Assembly: GCF_000192795.1 (NCBI RefSeq)
Contig: NW_007360617.1
Coordinates: 56,537 to 120,536, forward strand
Direction of reading: 5' to 3'
Origin: Vavraia culicis subsp. floridensis
Lineage: Eukaryota; Microsporidia; Pleistophoridae
DNA length: 64,000 bases
The notes under the pieces are model-generated. The model made no database searches, was not told the DNA's origin, and saw only the letters and a list, made by a program, of their open reading frames with translations. The position numbers and the translations under genes were made by a program. Positions 1-10,635 of the stretch are shown one piece after another; the stretch's first letter is position 1; each line of letters begins with the position of its first letter.

Positions 1-752
1 TTTTTCTGGGCACCGGACCATCCTCTGGCATACCATCGCTCAAGTGCCGGCTATCGGGCTCGTGCAGAGTGTGCGACACGGTAAAACGCACAAATGTAAG
101 TGTTATAGTCAACAAGAACGCTTCGTCCATCCTGATAGATTGCGGCAAGCATTTCTACACCCAGTACAACCAGTATCTGTCCATGTACAAAAACACAGCA
201 ATACCGGAGCTGGTAATTACGCATCCTCATGCCGATGCGATCGGTGGCATTGATACGTATTTGATGATGTGCACGGGAAAGAAAAACGTATATTCGTCCA
301 AGTTCACGCTTGATTACATCAAAAAATCAAACGAGTACTACTTCGTAAAACCGGGTGATGCGGGTCACAGGGGGTATTTTCATCCCAATGTGCTGGGCGA
401 CAAGCAGATCAAAGAGATCTGTGGTATCAAAGTGCAGGCTTTTGAGGTTGATCATGGCGGAATAAAGTCGCTAGCGTTTCTTCTTGATGATAAAATACTT
501 TACATTTCGGATACGAGCGATCTGCATCCGATTCCCGAAGAGTTTTATCACAGGGATGTGCTCATAATAGACTGCCTTACGATAGACAGGCACGTGCGGG
601 GACATCTCAATCTGCAGGACGTAAAGAGGTACGCTGATCTTTTAAAGCCGAAGAAGGTAATTTTGACCGGTTTATCACATCACGTTGGGCAGGTTGAATC
701 TTTGGAGGGATTTTGCATGGCGTACGACGGTATGAGAATCGAATTTAATTAA
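1..752 (+). CDS. Metallo-beta-lactamase-fold hydrolase, PhnP-like (5' partial)
   Basis: The reading frame (codons from base 3) is open to the left edge with no ATG, so the N-terminus lies outside the window. The first visible residues read FLGTGPSSGIPSLKC followed by two more cysteines (SCRVC). This is the usual beginning of PhnP-like members of the metallo-beta-lactamase fold (LGTG..GIP..GC..C..C). The metal-binding HPHADAIGG motif follows near base 211, then FEVDHGG, YISDTSDL and a late GHLN histidine, so all the fold's metal ligands appear present. Such enzymes hydrolyse phosphoesters, cyclic phosphodiesters or related esters using two metal ions; the substrate here is unknown. A start at the GTG at base 69 would cut off the conserved N-terminal strand, so it is not the real start. 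The family call is firm and the substrate is open. Confidence 0.85.
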   Translation, partial: FLGTGPSSGIPSLKCRLSGSCRVCDTVKRTNVSVIVNKNASSILIDCGKHFYTQYNQYLSMYKNTAIPELVITHPHADAIGGIDTYLMMCTGKKNVYSSKFTLDYIKKSNEYYFVKPGDAGHRGYFHPNVLGDKQIKEICGIKVQAFEVDHGGIKSLAFLLDDKILYISDTSDLHPIPEEFYHRDVLIIDCLTIDRHVRGHLNLQDVKRYADLLKPKKVILTGLSHHVGQVESLEGFCMAYDGMRIEFN

Positions 753-1994
753 ATGCGTTGCAGTACCTGATGAGACGGCACTGGTTTGAACTCATCAGCC
801 TAAAAGGTAATTTATTTTGGCTAGTTGCTCAACACTTGGTACCAGTTTTGTGCACTACGTTCATTGAGGGGGTGGAACAGCAGCAGGACTTAGAAAGTAA
901 GCTATGAAAAGAATTGTTTGGTTCAAATGCCTAGCTTTGCGATTTGCATCGTAGTTTGCAATTGCTTCCCGTCATTTACAAGCGGTGCGTACAACTAAAT
1001 GTGTAGTTACTGCGAGAGAGTGGTTGGCAGATGGGTGTAGAGCTGAGATGGTGACCATCATTCTTTACTGGTGCAGCAACAACGATTTGTTCCTACCACT
1101 TTCTCACACTTCTTGTTTTCATGCAAATTTGCTATCACTCCGCTGCTGCGAACCGTTATGATCGCCTTGATTCGCGTCTTTTTGCTCGTAACACCGTGAA
1201 CACTTTCAAATCTTGTTCAATTCGTAAAATATTTTACGCACAACCAGAGAAGGAAAGAACCAAACAGAATAGAAACGTGCCAATCAAGTAAATGCAAACC
1301 AAATGACTTTTCTTCCTATCTCAACCATATTATCTGTTCTTTATATCGAGTATGAAACTTCCGTAATAAGTTTTTGGTAAGTTCATAGTGGATCATTACA
1401 TAATTGGCAGGACCAGGTCAGCAAATATCAGCAGTGATATGAAAGGGTAGATTAACATATTTTTGATGGAAAAGTACATATCAGCAATATTTGTGTAATT
1501 TAGCTGAGAATTGATCATTGGCAATTTTTAGTGCCTTTACGAGCACTCTTTTGCACCCTGTGCCTGTCCGTTTTGAGAAGCAGATCCAAAGCGGTAAATA
1601 CCACGATACGAAAATGAACCTGCTCGCTCGCATACACGGTGTGTTCTTCTCATTTATCATTTAAAACACACCTTCTTGCATTGCTGTTGTTTTGTTTGCC
1701 AGGTTGTTTGCGGCCCATGTATTCTCAGCACGTGTGACATGGTAAATAGCCTTCAAAAACGATAATTTAATTATTTGTTAAGTAAATTCTGATTAATTAA
1801 CTGATTTTTGGTGTCATTGCAGTTTATTCGGCTTAATTAAATTTGAGCAAAAAGTTGTTATAACGAGCTAAATTTGCATTTTACGCACTGTGTGAGCGTG
1901 GCTGTTGGTGACGTAGCAGCAAATTTACCTACAATTCCATTTAATGCTTTTTACGTGTTGCAACCTAAATCGCAGAAGTGGGGCACCCCTAAAA
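753..1994. other. Intergenic, no gene seen
   Basis: About 1.2 kb of AT-rich sequence with stops in all frames. No tRNA, convincing small ORF or tandem repeat was seen. It presumably holds the 3' end of the hydrolase gene and the promoter of the aminopeptidase. Confidence 0.6.
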
Positions 1995-3485
1995 ATGCTT
2001 CTGGACTGGAAACGGATCTACACCAGCGAGCAGAAAGACTCTAAACCATTTACTATGGTGTTCTACAAGAAGAAGGATGATAATTACACCGTTCTATCTG
2101 CCCACACAGACTCATCGTTCCTGACACTCATGAAGGCGGGTGGAAAGGATGATACCCGGATTGACGCTATCACAAAACGGATATACTGTGCTGTTGAGGC
2201 ACCTACGTACGCTAACATCCGCAATGCTGCAGCTCTGGCGCTCAAGGAAATGAAGAAATACGAAGTGGAGAACGTAGAAATTGACTGTGAGGACATGGTG
2301 GAGGCGGCTGCTGATGGCATCCTGTTGGGCGGTTTTAAGTATGACTTTATGATAAAGAAGAAAAGCTGCACACCGCATATTACCAACGCTGATTCGATTA
2401 GGGCGCGTGCCCAGAACTTGGCCAGGTTCCTTTCGCTCACACCTGCAAATCTGATGACACCCACGCTGTTCACCGAATACGTCAGGGACGTGATTTCGCA
2501 CTTCAACCTGGAAATCGGCACAGATATCTATGACAGGAAGGCAATCGAGGACATGAAGATGAATCTGTTTCTGTCCGTCTCAAGGGGTAGCAATGAGGAG
2601 CCCAAGCTGGTTGTGCTTACGTATCTGGGACGAAATTTGAATGATGCCGGTGACACAGGGTCGCTAAATACCGAAACAACCCTGAGACCGGCAAGCACCG
2701 AGTCGCTGCGCATTGATCTCGCGGGCGAGAACAAGAACGGCACAAAAACGATTGCTGATGACAGGAAATACGACGTGGTGATGGTTGGCAAGGGAATAAC
2801 CTTTGATAGTGGCGGTATTTCGCTCAAGCCTTCGAAAGGAATGGAAGATATGAAGGCCGATATGATGGGCGGAGCTGTTGTGTTTGCCAGCATTGTGGCA
2901 GCAGCCCAGAAGAAAATGCGTGTCAATATCAAAGTGATCATTCCGTTATGTGAAAATTTGCCGAGCGGCCATGCCAACAAGCCCGGCGATGTTATTGTGG
3001 GTCGGAACGGAAAGAGCGTTGAGATCAACAACACCGATGCAGAGGGCCGGCTTATTCTTGCTGATGCGCTCAACTTGGCCGAAGAGTTCAATACCAAGAC
3101 AATTTTGACCGCGTCGACACTGACCGGCGCGTGTGTGGTCGCGCTTGGAAACGAATATTACGGCATTTACACCGAGGATGACGAGCTCTGCGAGAGAATT
3201 AGGGTGGCAGGTCAGGCTGTTGAGGACAAGGGATGGCGGATGCCCTTGGATAAGAAGTACATGAAATGCATGGAATCGGATGTGGCCGACATGAAGAACT
3301 GTGGTTATAAGGCTGGCAGCTGCAGCGCAGCAATATTTTTGAAGGAATTTGTGACGATGAAGAGCTTTGTGCACCTGGATATTGCTGGAATGCTGGGCAC
3401 CGACAATACCACCCTGTTTGCAGGCAACATTTCTGGCAGACCGTGTGCAATGCTAGTAGAGTTCCTGAAGGGACTGTCTGATTGA
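1995..3485 (+). CDS. Cytosol (leucine) aminopeptidase, M17 family
   Basis: Dizinc exopeptidase that removes N-terminal residues from peptides in the cytosol. The C-terminal catalytic domain is intact. VGKGITFDSGGISLK carries the first lysine and aspartate ligands near residue 265, MKADMMGGA follows, and the family signature NTDAEGRL sits near residue 345. After these come LTGACVVALG and a C-terminal GRPCAMLVEFL. The N-terminal domain is short, and a charged, T/S-rich insertion of about 45 residues precedes the catalytic domain (after YLGRNLNDAGD). The frame is open from an upstream ATG at 1944, but the ATG at 1995 is preferred because CACCCC lies just 5' of it, as at other genes here. That gives 496 residues, within the family's usual 450-550. 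Confidence 0.93.
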   Translation: MLLDWKRIYTSEQKDSKPFTMVFYKKKDDNYTVLSAHTDSSFLTLMKAGGKDDTRIDAITKRIYCAVEAPTYANIRNAAALALKEMKKYEVENVEIDCEDMVEAAADGILLGGFKYDFMIKKKSCTPHITNADSIRARAQNLARFLSLTPANLMTPTLFTEYVRDVISHFNLEIGTDIYDRKAIEDMKMNLFLSVSRGSNEEPKLVVLTYLGRNLNDAGDTGSLNTETTLRPASTESLRIDLAGENKNGTKTIADDRKYDVVMVGKGITFDSGGISLKPSKGMEDMKADMMGGAVVFASIVAAAQKKMRVNIKVIIPLCENLPSGHANKPGDVIVGRNGKSVEINNTDAEGRLILADALNLAEEFNTKTILTASTLTGACVVALGNEYYGIYTEDDELCERIRVAGQAVEDKGWRMPLDKKYMKCMESDVADMKNCGYKAGSCSAAIFLKEFVTMKSFVHLDIAGMLGTDNTTLFAGNISGRPCAMLVEFLKGLSD

Positions 3486-4371
3486 TTAAAAGCTTCTGCT
3501 TAGTTTTCTGCACCGCTCTGTGATCGGAGTGTCGTAGCACACGTTAAAAATTTTCTAATTCTTGTTTCAGGCACAACATCGTATTTGTACGCCAGTGTTG
3601 GTGATAAAAGATGTTTTTGGGGTGCTAGGATGTAAAAATGTGCATTTGGTGGATAAAAGGCTTTGAAGAAAAGTCTCGTAAAATGATTGCCTGGTCATTT
3701 TTCATTTTCGTATCAAAAATTGGTACAGTTGTGCTAACACACCATGCTCTTCAAAACAGACTCGGTATAACGGCTCACCCTATCAATCGCTTCAGTTTTG
3801 GAGGCGATCCCAATTCTGCAGGGCAATTGATTGCAGAATGGAGGGAATAAATTTTACAAAGACGCCCGCTCGTTGGTAAGGACCAAAAAAAATGTTTGCG
3901 AGGTGTGAAGTATGAACGGTGACTGGTTCTGTTAAAATGGTTAATTACGCCTTGTTGCGAAATGATACGGTTGGTACGGCACGCTTACATTTCCAAGGAA
4001 CGCCACGTCGTGTCACGTGCAGTTCTGTTTGCTTAGTTTTACGCACCAAGCGTATAAAACAAGTTTATCTGACCGATTTGCCACACCTCAATGTCCTGGT
4101 GGTCCTTTCTTGACTAAAGTACGTTTACTAATCTCCTCGTGCCAAGAAATGCTTGGCCAGTCACAGCAATGGAAATGTGGCCGTTTCTCAGGGCGCACTT
4201 TGCCAATGTCAAAATGAGGATTGTATTTCCACGAACACACAGAAAACGGGTAAAAAGTTTATTTCATGTTTGGAGTGCATATCTCATCTACACAGCTGCT
4301 GCCTGCCCAAAGGATTGATTAGGCATGTGTAGTACTGTGCAAACATTGCAGTAGTGCTTGTTGCATGTTCC
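3486..4371. other. Intergenic, no gene seen
   Basis: About 0.9 kb between the convergent aminopeptidase and ABCG genes. Short ORFs occur, but none shows a recognisable motif, signal peptide or good start context. Confidence 0.55.
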
Positions 4372-6315
4372 CTACCACTTGGTCAGCCGGTACATTTTCC
4401 ATCTCAACATGAAATATCCGGTTACTATGCAGAACGCTATCATAATAAACAAAGCAGCAAAGGACGTCCTGATCGAACAGAACCTGTTGACCAGCCCTCG
4501 TAGCATTTCGTCACTTGGATCCCCCTCAAAATGGTTCTTTATTACGATGTTGAACGCGTATCTCGTTGGTGAGATGTATTGCATCATCTTGTATGGCCCT
4601 ATCAGACTGTCCGTGCTGACCATCAATCCGCTTATGGTAACGATGGGCGTGATGAAGGTCGGCAGCATTATCAGGGTGACCGAATGGTCCTTAAAGGCAG
4701 CGCCAAACAGCAGACCGACCGTGTGGCACAGGTAGCTCAGCGTTAGACCGGTGCAATGAAAGCACACAAGCTGTGTGTACGAGTATGAGAGATTTGCGAG
4801 CATGTATATCACGGTAAAGACAATAACAGGGTACAGGAAGACGAATGGCAGGTCGGCAAGCAGCTTCGACAGGTAATAGCACAGTATGCCGTACTTCTTG
4901 CTCCTTGTTTCTCGGTATGCAAGGTGCTCGTCCTTATAAAATGCACTCACACCACCGAACGAGCACGTAAACATCATGTTGATGACAAGAAAGTACAACA
5001 AGCCCGATGAGTTCTTCTCAGACACGAGTTGCTCAGTGCTGTTGATGTTTAAATAAATTGTTCCTATGATGATGCTCGTCACGGTGGCCTGCATCACCCG
5101 CGCAAAACATAGGAGCTGATTCCCGCTCAGCATCTTAAAATTACGTGCGGTCAGGATCAGGAACTCGTGCACAAAAGAACGCTGTTTGTAGGGCCTTTCG
5201 GGCCTGTGGCCCGTCTGTTTGCCATCTGTTGCACCGAAGGGGTGCTCGTCGCGGTTGGTGTCTGAGTATCGTGAGCTAACCGCCTCATTCTCTGCGCCGC
5301 CCATCTCCAACGAACTGTCTAAGACACGATTCGTGCCGTACACATACTCCGATTTCTTTGTGCAGCCCACTATCCTGTGCTTACGGCCCTTAACTATCCG
5401 GTAAAACGAACCGTCCTCAAAATGGCATGTGCTTAAGATGTCGGTGAAGAGGTAATCGGCCGGATTTACCATCTGGCCCATCTTGAAGAAGTTATCCTCG
5501 TGCCATTTCAAAATGTCTTCGGTGCAGATGTGCAACAGAATTCGCTTTTCGTGCAGCACGATGAGGTCGTCAAACATGAAAAACAGGTTGGAGGACGGCT
5601 GGTGGATTGTTAGAACCGCCGTTTTTCCGCGGTTCTTCAGCGATTTTATGACGGTGGATGCGTTCAATACGTCTAGGCCGGTAGTTGGTTCATCCAAAAA
5701 CAGTATGTCTGGCTTTGCCACCAACTCGGCAATGATGCTGAGGCGCTTTCGCTGTCCGCCGCTTATCCCGTTATCGGTCTCTCCAATCAAGCAGTTCTTC
5801 CTGTTCAGCATACCAAACTCAGCGAGTAGGCTGTCTATGTTGCTGAGTGGTCTTCCGCTCAGCTTGCAGAGAAAGGTGAGATACTCGTTAACAGTGAAAA
5901 AGGAAGGCAAGACATCGGACTGGTAGACGAGTGCCGATACGTTTCTCATGTAGGTGTTGTCCACCAGTCTAAAGTCTTTCAGCGTATCGATGCCGTACAT
6001 CGACGAAAAAACACCGTTACTTTTTAATGACTGCGATCTTCCGTCCTGCATATCTGGTGCGGATGGATCCTCATCAGCATAATCCTCGTCATCCATCTCA
6101 ATAAACCGCGTATCTTTTATAGTATCACCTCTCATAAGGATTTCACCACTTATCTCATGTCCACTCAACACTTTCAGCAGGCTCGTCTTGCCTGCCCCAG
6201 ATGATCCCATGATTGCCGTCAGCTTATGCTCCCTTACACCAAGATTAATGTTCTCCAGCACGACTGTTCCTCTCTTACTAACATTTATGTTTCTATAAAG
6301 GATTGAATACGTCAT
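4372..6315 (-). CDS. ABCG-type half transporter
   Basis: ATP-binding cassette half transporter of the ABCG (White/PDR-like) layout, with the nucleotide-binding domain first and the membrane domain second. Walker A is GSSGAGKTS near residue 37, the signature is SGGQRKRLS, Walker B is ILFLDEPTTGLD, and the H-loop is LTIHQPSS. About 60 acidic residues (MDDEDYADEDPSAPD region) are inserted between Walker A and the Q-loop. The C-terminal half has about six hydrophobic spans, with the ABCG hallmark stretch FYKDEHLAYRETRSKKYG just before them. The frame is open to a GTG at 6432, with in-frame ATGs at 6402, 6387 and 6315. The ATG at 6315 (MTYSILYRNINV) fits the family N-terminus best and gives 647 residues. 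It would have to dimerise; the substrate is unknown. A second ABCG gene lies at 58076. Confidence 0.92.
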   Translation of the reverse strand: MTYSILYRNINVSKRGTVVLENINLGVREHKLTAIMGSSGAGKTSLLKVLSGHEISGEILMRGDTIKDTRFIEMDDEDYADEDPSAPDMQDGRSQSLKSNGVFSSMYGIDTLKDFRLVDNTYMRNVSALVYQSDVLPSFFTVNEYLTFLCKLSGRPLSNIDSLLAEFGMLNRKNCLIGETDNGISGGQRKRLSIIAELVAKPDILFLDEPTTGLDVLNASTVIKSLKNRGKTAVLTIHQPSSNLFFMFDDLIVLHEKRILLHICTEDILKWHEDNFFKMGQMVNPADYLFTDILSTCHFEDGSFYRIVKGRKHRIVGCTKKSEYVYGTNRVLDSSLEMGGAENEAVSSRYSDTNRDEHPFGATDGKQTGHRPERPYKQRSFVHEFLILTARNFKMLSGNQLLCFARVMQATVTSIIIGTIYLNINSTEQLVSEKNSSGLLYFLVINMMFTCSFGGVSAFYKDEHLAYRETRSKKYGILCYYLSKLLADLPFVFLYPVIVFTVIYMLANLSYSYTQLVCFHCTGLTLSYLCHTVGLLFGAAFKDHSVTLIMLPTFITPIVTISGLMVSTDSLIGPYKMMQYISPTRYAFNIVIKNHFEGDPSDEMLRGLVNRFCSIRTSFAALFIMIAFCIVTGYFMLRWKMYRLTKW

Positions 6316-8499
6316 TTCGCGGTGTTTTTGGTCCTTTTGCACACCAGGGTGAAAAAATATGAAATGGGTCACCGCACTCAAAATCATGATTTTGCAATTC
6401 ATGATTAACAATCCGTTTTCAAGTGATAACACGACAGCTTGTAGGTTTTTCGCATTTATACACGTTACGAGAGCAAAGAGTATTTTTCATTTACCGTATT
6501 AGTACATAAATTTAACTTTGTCAATTTTAATAAATGAAAAAGGAATGGTCTACTCGTTTCGCTTGTGTTGGATATTCGCTACGAATTCGCAGTTCAATTT
6601 ATCAGTAGAAATGTATCACATGTACATTTACCGATAGATGAATGATTAAGTAGATTTACCGTGCGAATCGGTGTTACTACGTAAGTTGCACCGTATTTTT
6701 ACCAAATACGTTCTGTAAATCACCGTTTGGTGATTTTAACAAATACAAAACCGTCAACGTACACGTTATTCCACGAATAATTACGTGTCATCAACATAGC
6801 ATTGCGTGTTCATCATCGAAAACACTGCTGCACATCTGCGTTTGTGTTTATTATTTTTAATTTGTCAAAATTTTAAGCACCACGCTGATTGAACAAATTT
6901 TTGCAAAATTACGCAGAAAGGAAATAGAATTGCAATCTGCACCATAAATTCGGACAAAAAAGCTGGTGCAATTTAATTGTTACAAATGCGTTTATATATC
7001 ACTTACATGCTGCACTATGTTTTGGTATTTATTATATCGTGTTACAGTCGCTAGAATATTTTTGTGTGCAGATTACTCCTTTAATACCGCCAAGCTTGTG
7101 CATGTTAGCAATTACTGGAACGTACTACGTGTTGTATTAGCAGATAATTTGGTTATTACTGTTTATAAAGCGTACTACGTACGAAAACGGAGCAAAGAGT
7201 TGTGCCCGTGACTGAGAAAAGCATAGTAACGTATTCTTATCATGTGCTGTTGCTTTATTGTGATAAAAAGGAAAATATGGCATTATAATGCCTACAATAC
7301 CCAACAGATCGTATTCACTCATCTCAATATTTTTTGTACAGTTTATTTCCGCTGCTAAATATTGAACGGTATTTTCACGAAAATGTGTCTTTTTGCACCG
7401 TAGAGATACACGCTTAGTACTGACAGGTAAATTTTAATCAAATATTGCTGATTTCAATAACTCTTCGTAAGACACGTGAGGTGCAACTGAATTAGTTGGT
7501 AAATTTGGTATTTATCCTCTCTTCAATATACTTCACTTTCTGTTACAGAACGGTGTTGAAGTGCTCCGTGCTTTTTCGTTCTTCACAAAAAGCTTGTTTG
7601 TTTATTTGCACCCGTATCATTTTACTGCTATTTCTTACCAGCTAAGAACACAATACATAGCATTATGCAATATTATGAAATATAGCACCGTATTTTTACG
7701 GTTTATTAATGTTCCTTCCTTAATGGATAGCACTTTGACATTTATGTCAAATTTCTTCCATAAAAGAAATTGAAAGAACTTCAAGTCTTGATAAGAACCG
7801 AGAATTTATCATAACGAACAGCAAGAATTGTCAAACGCCATTTGACGTAGAACATTTCATTACTGTCATGGAAAGATATATTTTTGATCAGCATAGGATG
7901 TTTTTGGAAATAATCAAAAAATAATTATTTGCTGTCATGAGCATGTGCGTAATTGCTTATTAAATTTATCGGGCACACTTCGGTACTCATGATCATTACA
8001 GAATACGGCTGTAATTATTACCATGAGCGGGAGACCGCACAAAATTGCTACCAATGAAGTAACTAAATTCAGATATTTAAATAGTTTGGGATAGATTTAG
8101 ATGTAACAAATTAGAATACTGGAAAGCATCCTTGGCGGTATATTGCAGAGGTTTTGGAACTCTTGCTACGAAGAAATGAGTCGCTGCTTTTTCATCAGAA
8201 ATACATTTACTTGCCATGATAATCAAATGAGAATTAATTCGTTAACCGTGCTGAAAGGTCTAAAATCGATGAAAAAACGCATTATAAGATATTACAATAA
8301 AAGTATCATTTAATAGGTAATCATATTTTCTTTCGTTTTGTAAACGGAAATAGCGCAGGTATCAAAAATGGCTATCACACATGTGAATATGAATCATTGC
8401 GTTTTAAATTCATTTCTAAGGTTACTTGAGAAGGATATGTCGGTCAGTTTAACTTGTTTAATGATTCAATCGAAAGGTACGGCAATCAGCCAACAAAAT
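6316..8499. other. Intergenic, no gene seen
   Basis: About 2.2 kb of AT-rich sequence. ORFs of 60-81 codons occur but have no motif, no C-run before an ATG and no recognisable homology, so they look like chance reading frames. Confidence 0.5.
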
Positions 8500-8814
8500 T
8501 TAATTTTTCTTCCTACTCATCAGTATTTCATCCTCCGAGATTTCAATTCCTTGGTATTCCAAATCAAGCTCATGGTTTAACCACGGTGTTCGATCGGTTG
8601 TACAGCCCATCATCGCAGTCATTTTCTTAACCACCCGTAAAGCGAAAAGCACCGAGATCCATACAAATACGATTAACAATAGAACGACCGTTAGCATGAA
8701 GTACTGTTCGTGTTGTATATTGTCTTGGATTGTTATGTTGTTCTGATCGTTAGTGCTTATTTCCTCTTCTGAGATGTCTCCGCAGTTGTTTGATACGCAT
8801 CGCAATGCTGGCAT
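8500..8814 (-). CDS. Small single-pass membrane protein, unknown
   Basis: A 104-residue protein from the ATG at 8814; the longer frame to 8847 begins with GTG and is not a likely start. It has an N-terminal acidic, Asn/Asp-rich segment with three cysteines counting the one in LRCVSNNC, then one strong transmembrane span of about 22 residues (FMLTVVLLLIVFVWISVLFA), then a basic stop-transfer (RVVKK) and an acidic C-terminal tail ending in RKKN. No family is recognised. The organised hydrophobic and charged layout makes it more likely real than chance. A similar short single-pass layout is seen at 33269-33643, but the sequences are not clearly related. Confidence 0.55.
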   Translation of the reverse strand: MPALRCVSNNCGDISEEEISTNDQNNITIQDNIQHEQYFMLTVVLLLIVFVWISVLFALRVVKKMTAMMGCTTDRTPWLNHELDLEYQGIEISEDEILMSRKKN

Positions 8815-9813
8815 GGTCGAAAACACTTTCTTGTGCTTTGAATGCACATTGTTACCTTAAATGGTCAAAATATGCCGTTGGCCTAAATTGAAAAATAAAG
8901 GAATGCTCTACCGTAGAAATGTCAGAATTGCCGTAACGTTGGTCAAAATATATTTGTATAGGTCTTAAGAAACAAAGCATTGTATCTTAAACCGTAGTGG
9001 TCTCGTCGAATGTTTAAATGCGGTGTAAAATTATCCTTTTTAATAAAACAGGTCGTGCTATATCCATAAAATGGCATGAACATGGATAAATAAAACTATT
9101 TCTGTATGCTGATTCCATTTCAATCCTGCTTAGTTTTTGTTTTAGATATTTTAATCCGAATAGGGCAGTTCTCATTTTAATGACACTTCCAACGCTCACG
9201 CACGTACTTATGCATCTACCGTGCTGAACAATTTCATGTGGTTAAAAGTGCGTGTTTAAATGTAAAGGATTTAAAATGGTTGGGAGTTAGCCGTACTGGT
9301 ACTGAGAGTGGGTAGCACGTGAAGCGAGTAAAAAACTTTTATACAAAAATGGAAGAAAGTATGCTACAGAACATCATGACAGTGCTATGCAGTAATAATC
9401 GCTTGGCAGAATAATACGATGTAGCGGATTTACAAGACTTGAATATGGTTCCTACACTTCTAAGACCGATCTTTATGAGGTTGTTCGATTACAACATGTT
9501 GTGGACAAAGTTCCGTTTTCAAATCGATACTCGCCTAAGAATTCTTTTTCAGGATGTAAAGGTTTTTGTTCTTCCTGATACCCTTAGTACCCGAAATTGA
9601 AAGCAAATTTGATCCGTGAACCAAAGGCTGATGGCCATGATCGGTCTCAGTGGACCTGAAAAGTATATTTAATTTGATGTATGAGAAGAGAAATGAACAT
9701 ACTTACGTAGCAAGGAGCAAATGCGGTATTTATTTTATGATGCCGTACATCCGCGCACCCCCCTTCCATTTTTATTTATCATTTTGATCATAACAACACT
9801 GTTCAGAGCCCCC
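8815..9813. other. Intergenic, no gene seen
   Basis: About 1 kb with no supported gene. The in-frame extension of CDC50 upstream of 9814 (9721-9813) looks like untranslated leader. It lacks conservation with the CDC50 family, and the C-run at 9809 marks the next ATG. Confidence 0.5.
9809..9813 (+). promoter_or_regulatory. C-run directly before the CDC50 start
   Basis: Five C residues abut the ATG at 9814. Runs of C close to the start are a known microsporidian signal. Here the run decides between the ATG at 9814 and the more distal ATG at 9721. Confidence 0.6.
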
Positions 9814-10635
9814 ATGCTTCCGTACCTCAACATCAATGTTCGACGCATTCTTGAGGAGCGCACCGTAGGGTTCAACAAACCATCGTTTAATTTGTTTCCC
9901 TTGTACATTCTTCTCAGCGTATCGTGCATTGGCCTGTCCATCGTCCTAGGTTACTTGCACATGACCACCTTTCAGGCCGTGCTGCCCTCATCGGGCACGA
10001 TATCAGTTCCCAGAAAAATGACGCTCAATTTCTATGTCAAATTCCATAACTTCACACAGAACCACATCTTGTATGCTCGCAGTATCAGTAAGGACCAACT
10101 CTATGGAAAGAAATGGACTGATCTTGATCGATGCAAACCGATTATCAGAGACGAGGGACAGATCGTGTATCCATGCGGACTTATCAGTGACACGCTGCCC
10201 TTTGACACCGTGGTGTTGGTGGGCAGCGAAGGACGCATAGAGCCATCTACGAAGGGAATTGCGAAGGGTGCGCACAAGAAGAGAATTAAGGCACTGTCAA
10301 CCGATGTGGCGGTGACCAAGCCGCCCAGCTGGCCCAATAGAACGGGCACGCTTGCTACTGAACAAAGCGATGACCAGGTTGTCGATCTCAGCGAAAACGA
10401 ACGATTTGTGAATTGGATACAAATTGCGGCATTTTCGCGCTTCAAAAAGCTTTTCGGGCGTTTCCATGATCTTGAAAAGGGCGATTACGATGTGATTGTG
10501 GAGAACAAAGGTGATTTGGGGAGACGTAGCGTGCTGCTGAGAGAAAAGCGGTTGATTGATGTTGATTCGTATTGGCTGCCCGTTTATTTGATGGTTGGTG
10601 GCATTTTTATACTTTTTCCCATCTTATTGAAATAG
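9814..10635 (+). CDS. CDC50: CDC50/LEM3-family flippase subunit
   Basis: Beta subunit of P4-ATPase lipid flippases. It is needed for the ATPase to leave the ER and to move aminophospholipids to the cytosolic leaflet. The topology fits: one transmembrane span near residues 26-48, a large luminal loop, and a second span near the C-terminus (YWLPVYLMVGGIFILFPILL). Family motifs are clear. They include YVKFHNFTQNHILYARS (the family's YYQNHRRY region), DRCKPI, YPCGLISDT near residue 118, TKPPSWPN, and FVNWIQIAAFSRFKKLFG followed by GDYDVIVENKG. The start at 9814 is chosen by the C-run and because MLPYLNINVRRILEER matches the short cytosolic N-terminus. The result is 273 residues, shorter than the roughly 390 of yeast Cdc50. 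No P4-ATPase gene is in the window. Confidence 0.92.
   Translation: MLPYLNINVRRILEERTVGFNKPSFNLFPLYILLSVSCIGLSIVLGYLHMTTFQAVLPSSGTISVPRKMTLNFYVKFHNFTQNHILYARSISKDQLYGKKWTDLDRCKPIIRDEGQIVYPCGLISDTLPFDTVVLVGSEGRIEPSTKGIAKGAHKKRIKALSTDVAVTKPPSWPNRTGTLATEQSDDQVVDLSENERFVNWIQIAAFSRFKKLFGRFHDLEKGDYDVIVENKGDLGRRSVLLREKRLIDVDSYWLPVYLMVGGIFILFPILLK

Noticed and set aside
9721..9813. Longer N-terminus for CDC50
   Set aside because: The CCCCC-ATG at 9814 and family topology fit the shorter start; the extra residues do not match.
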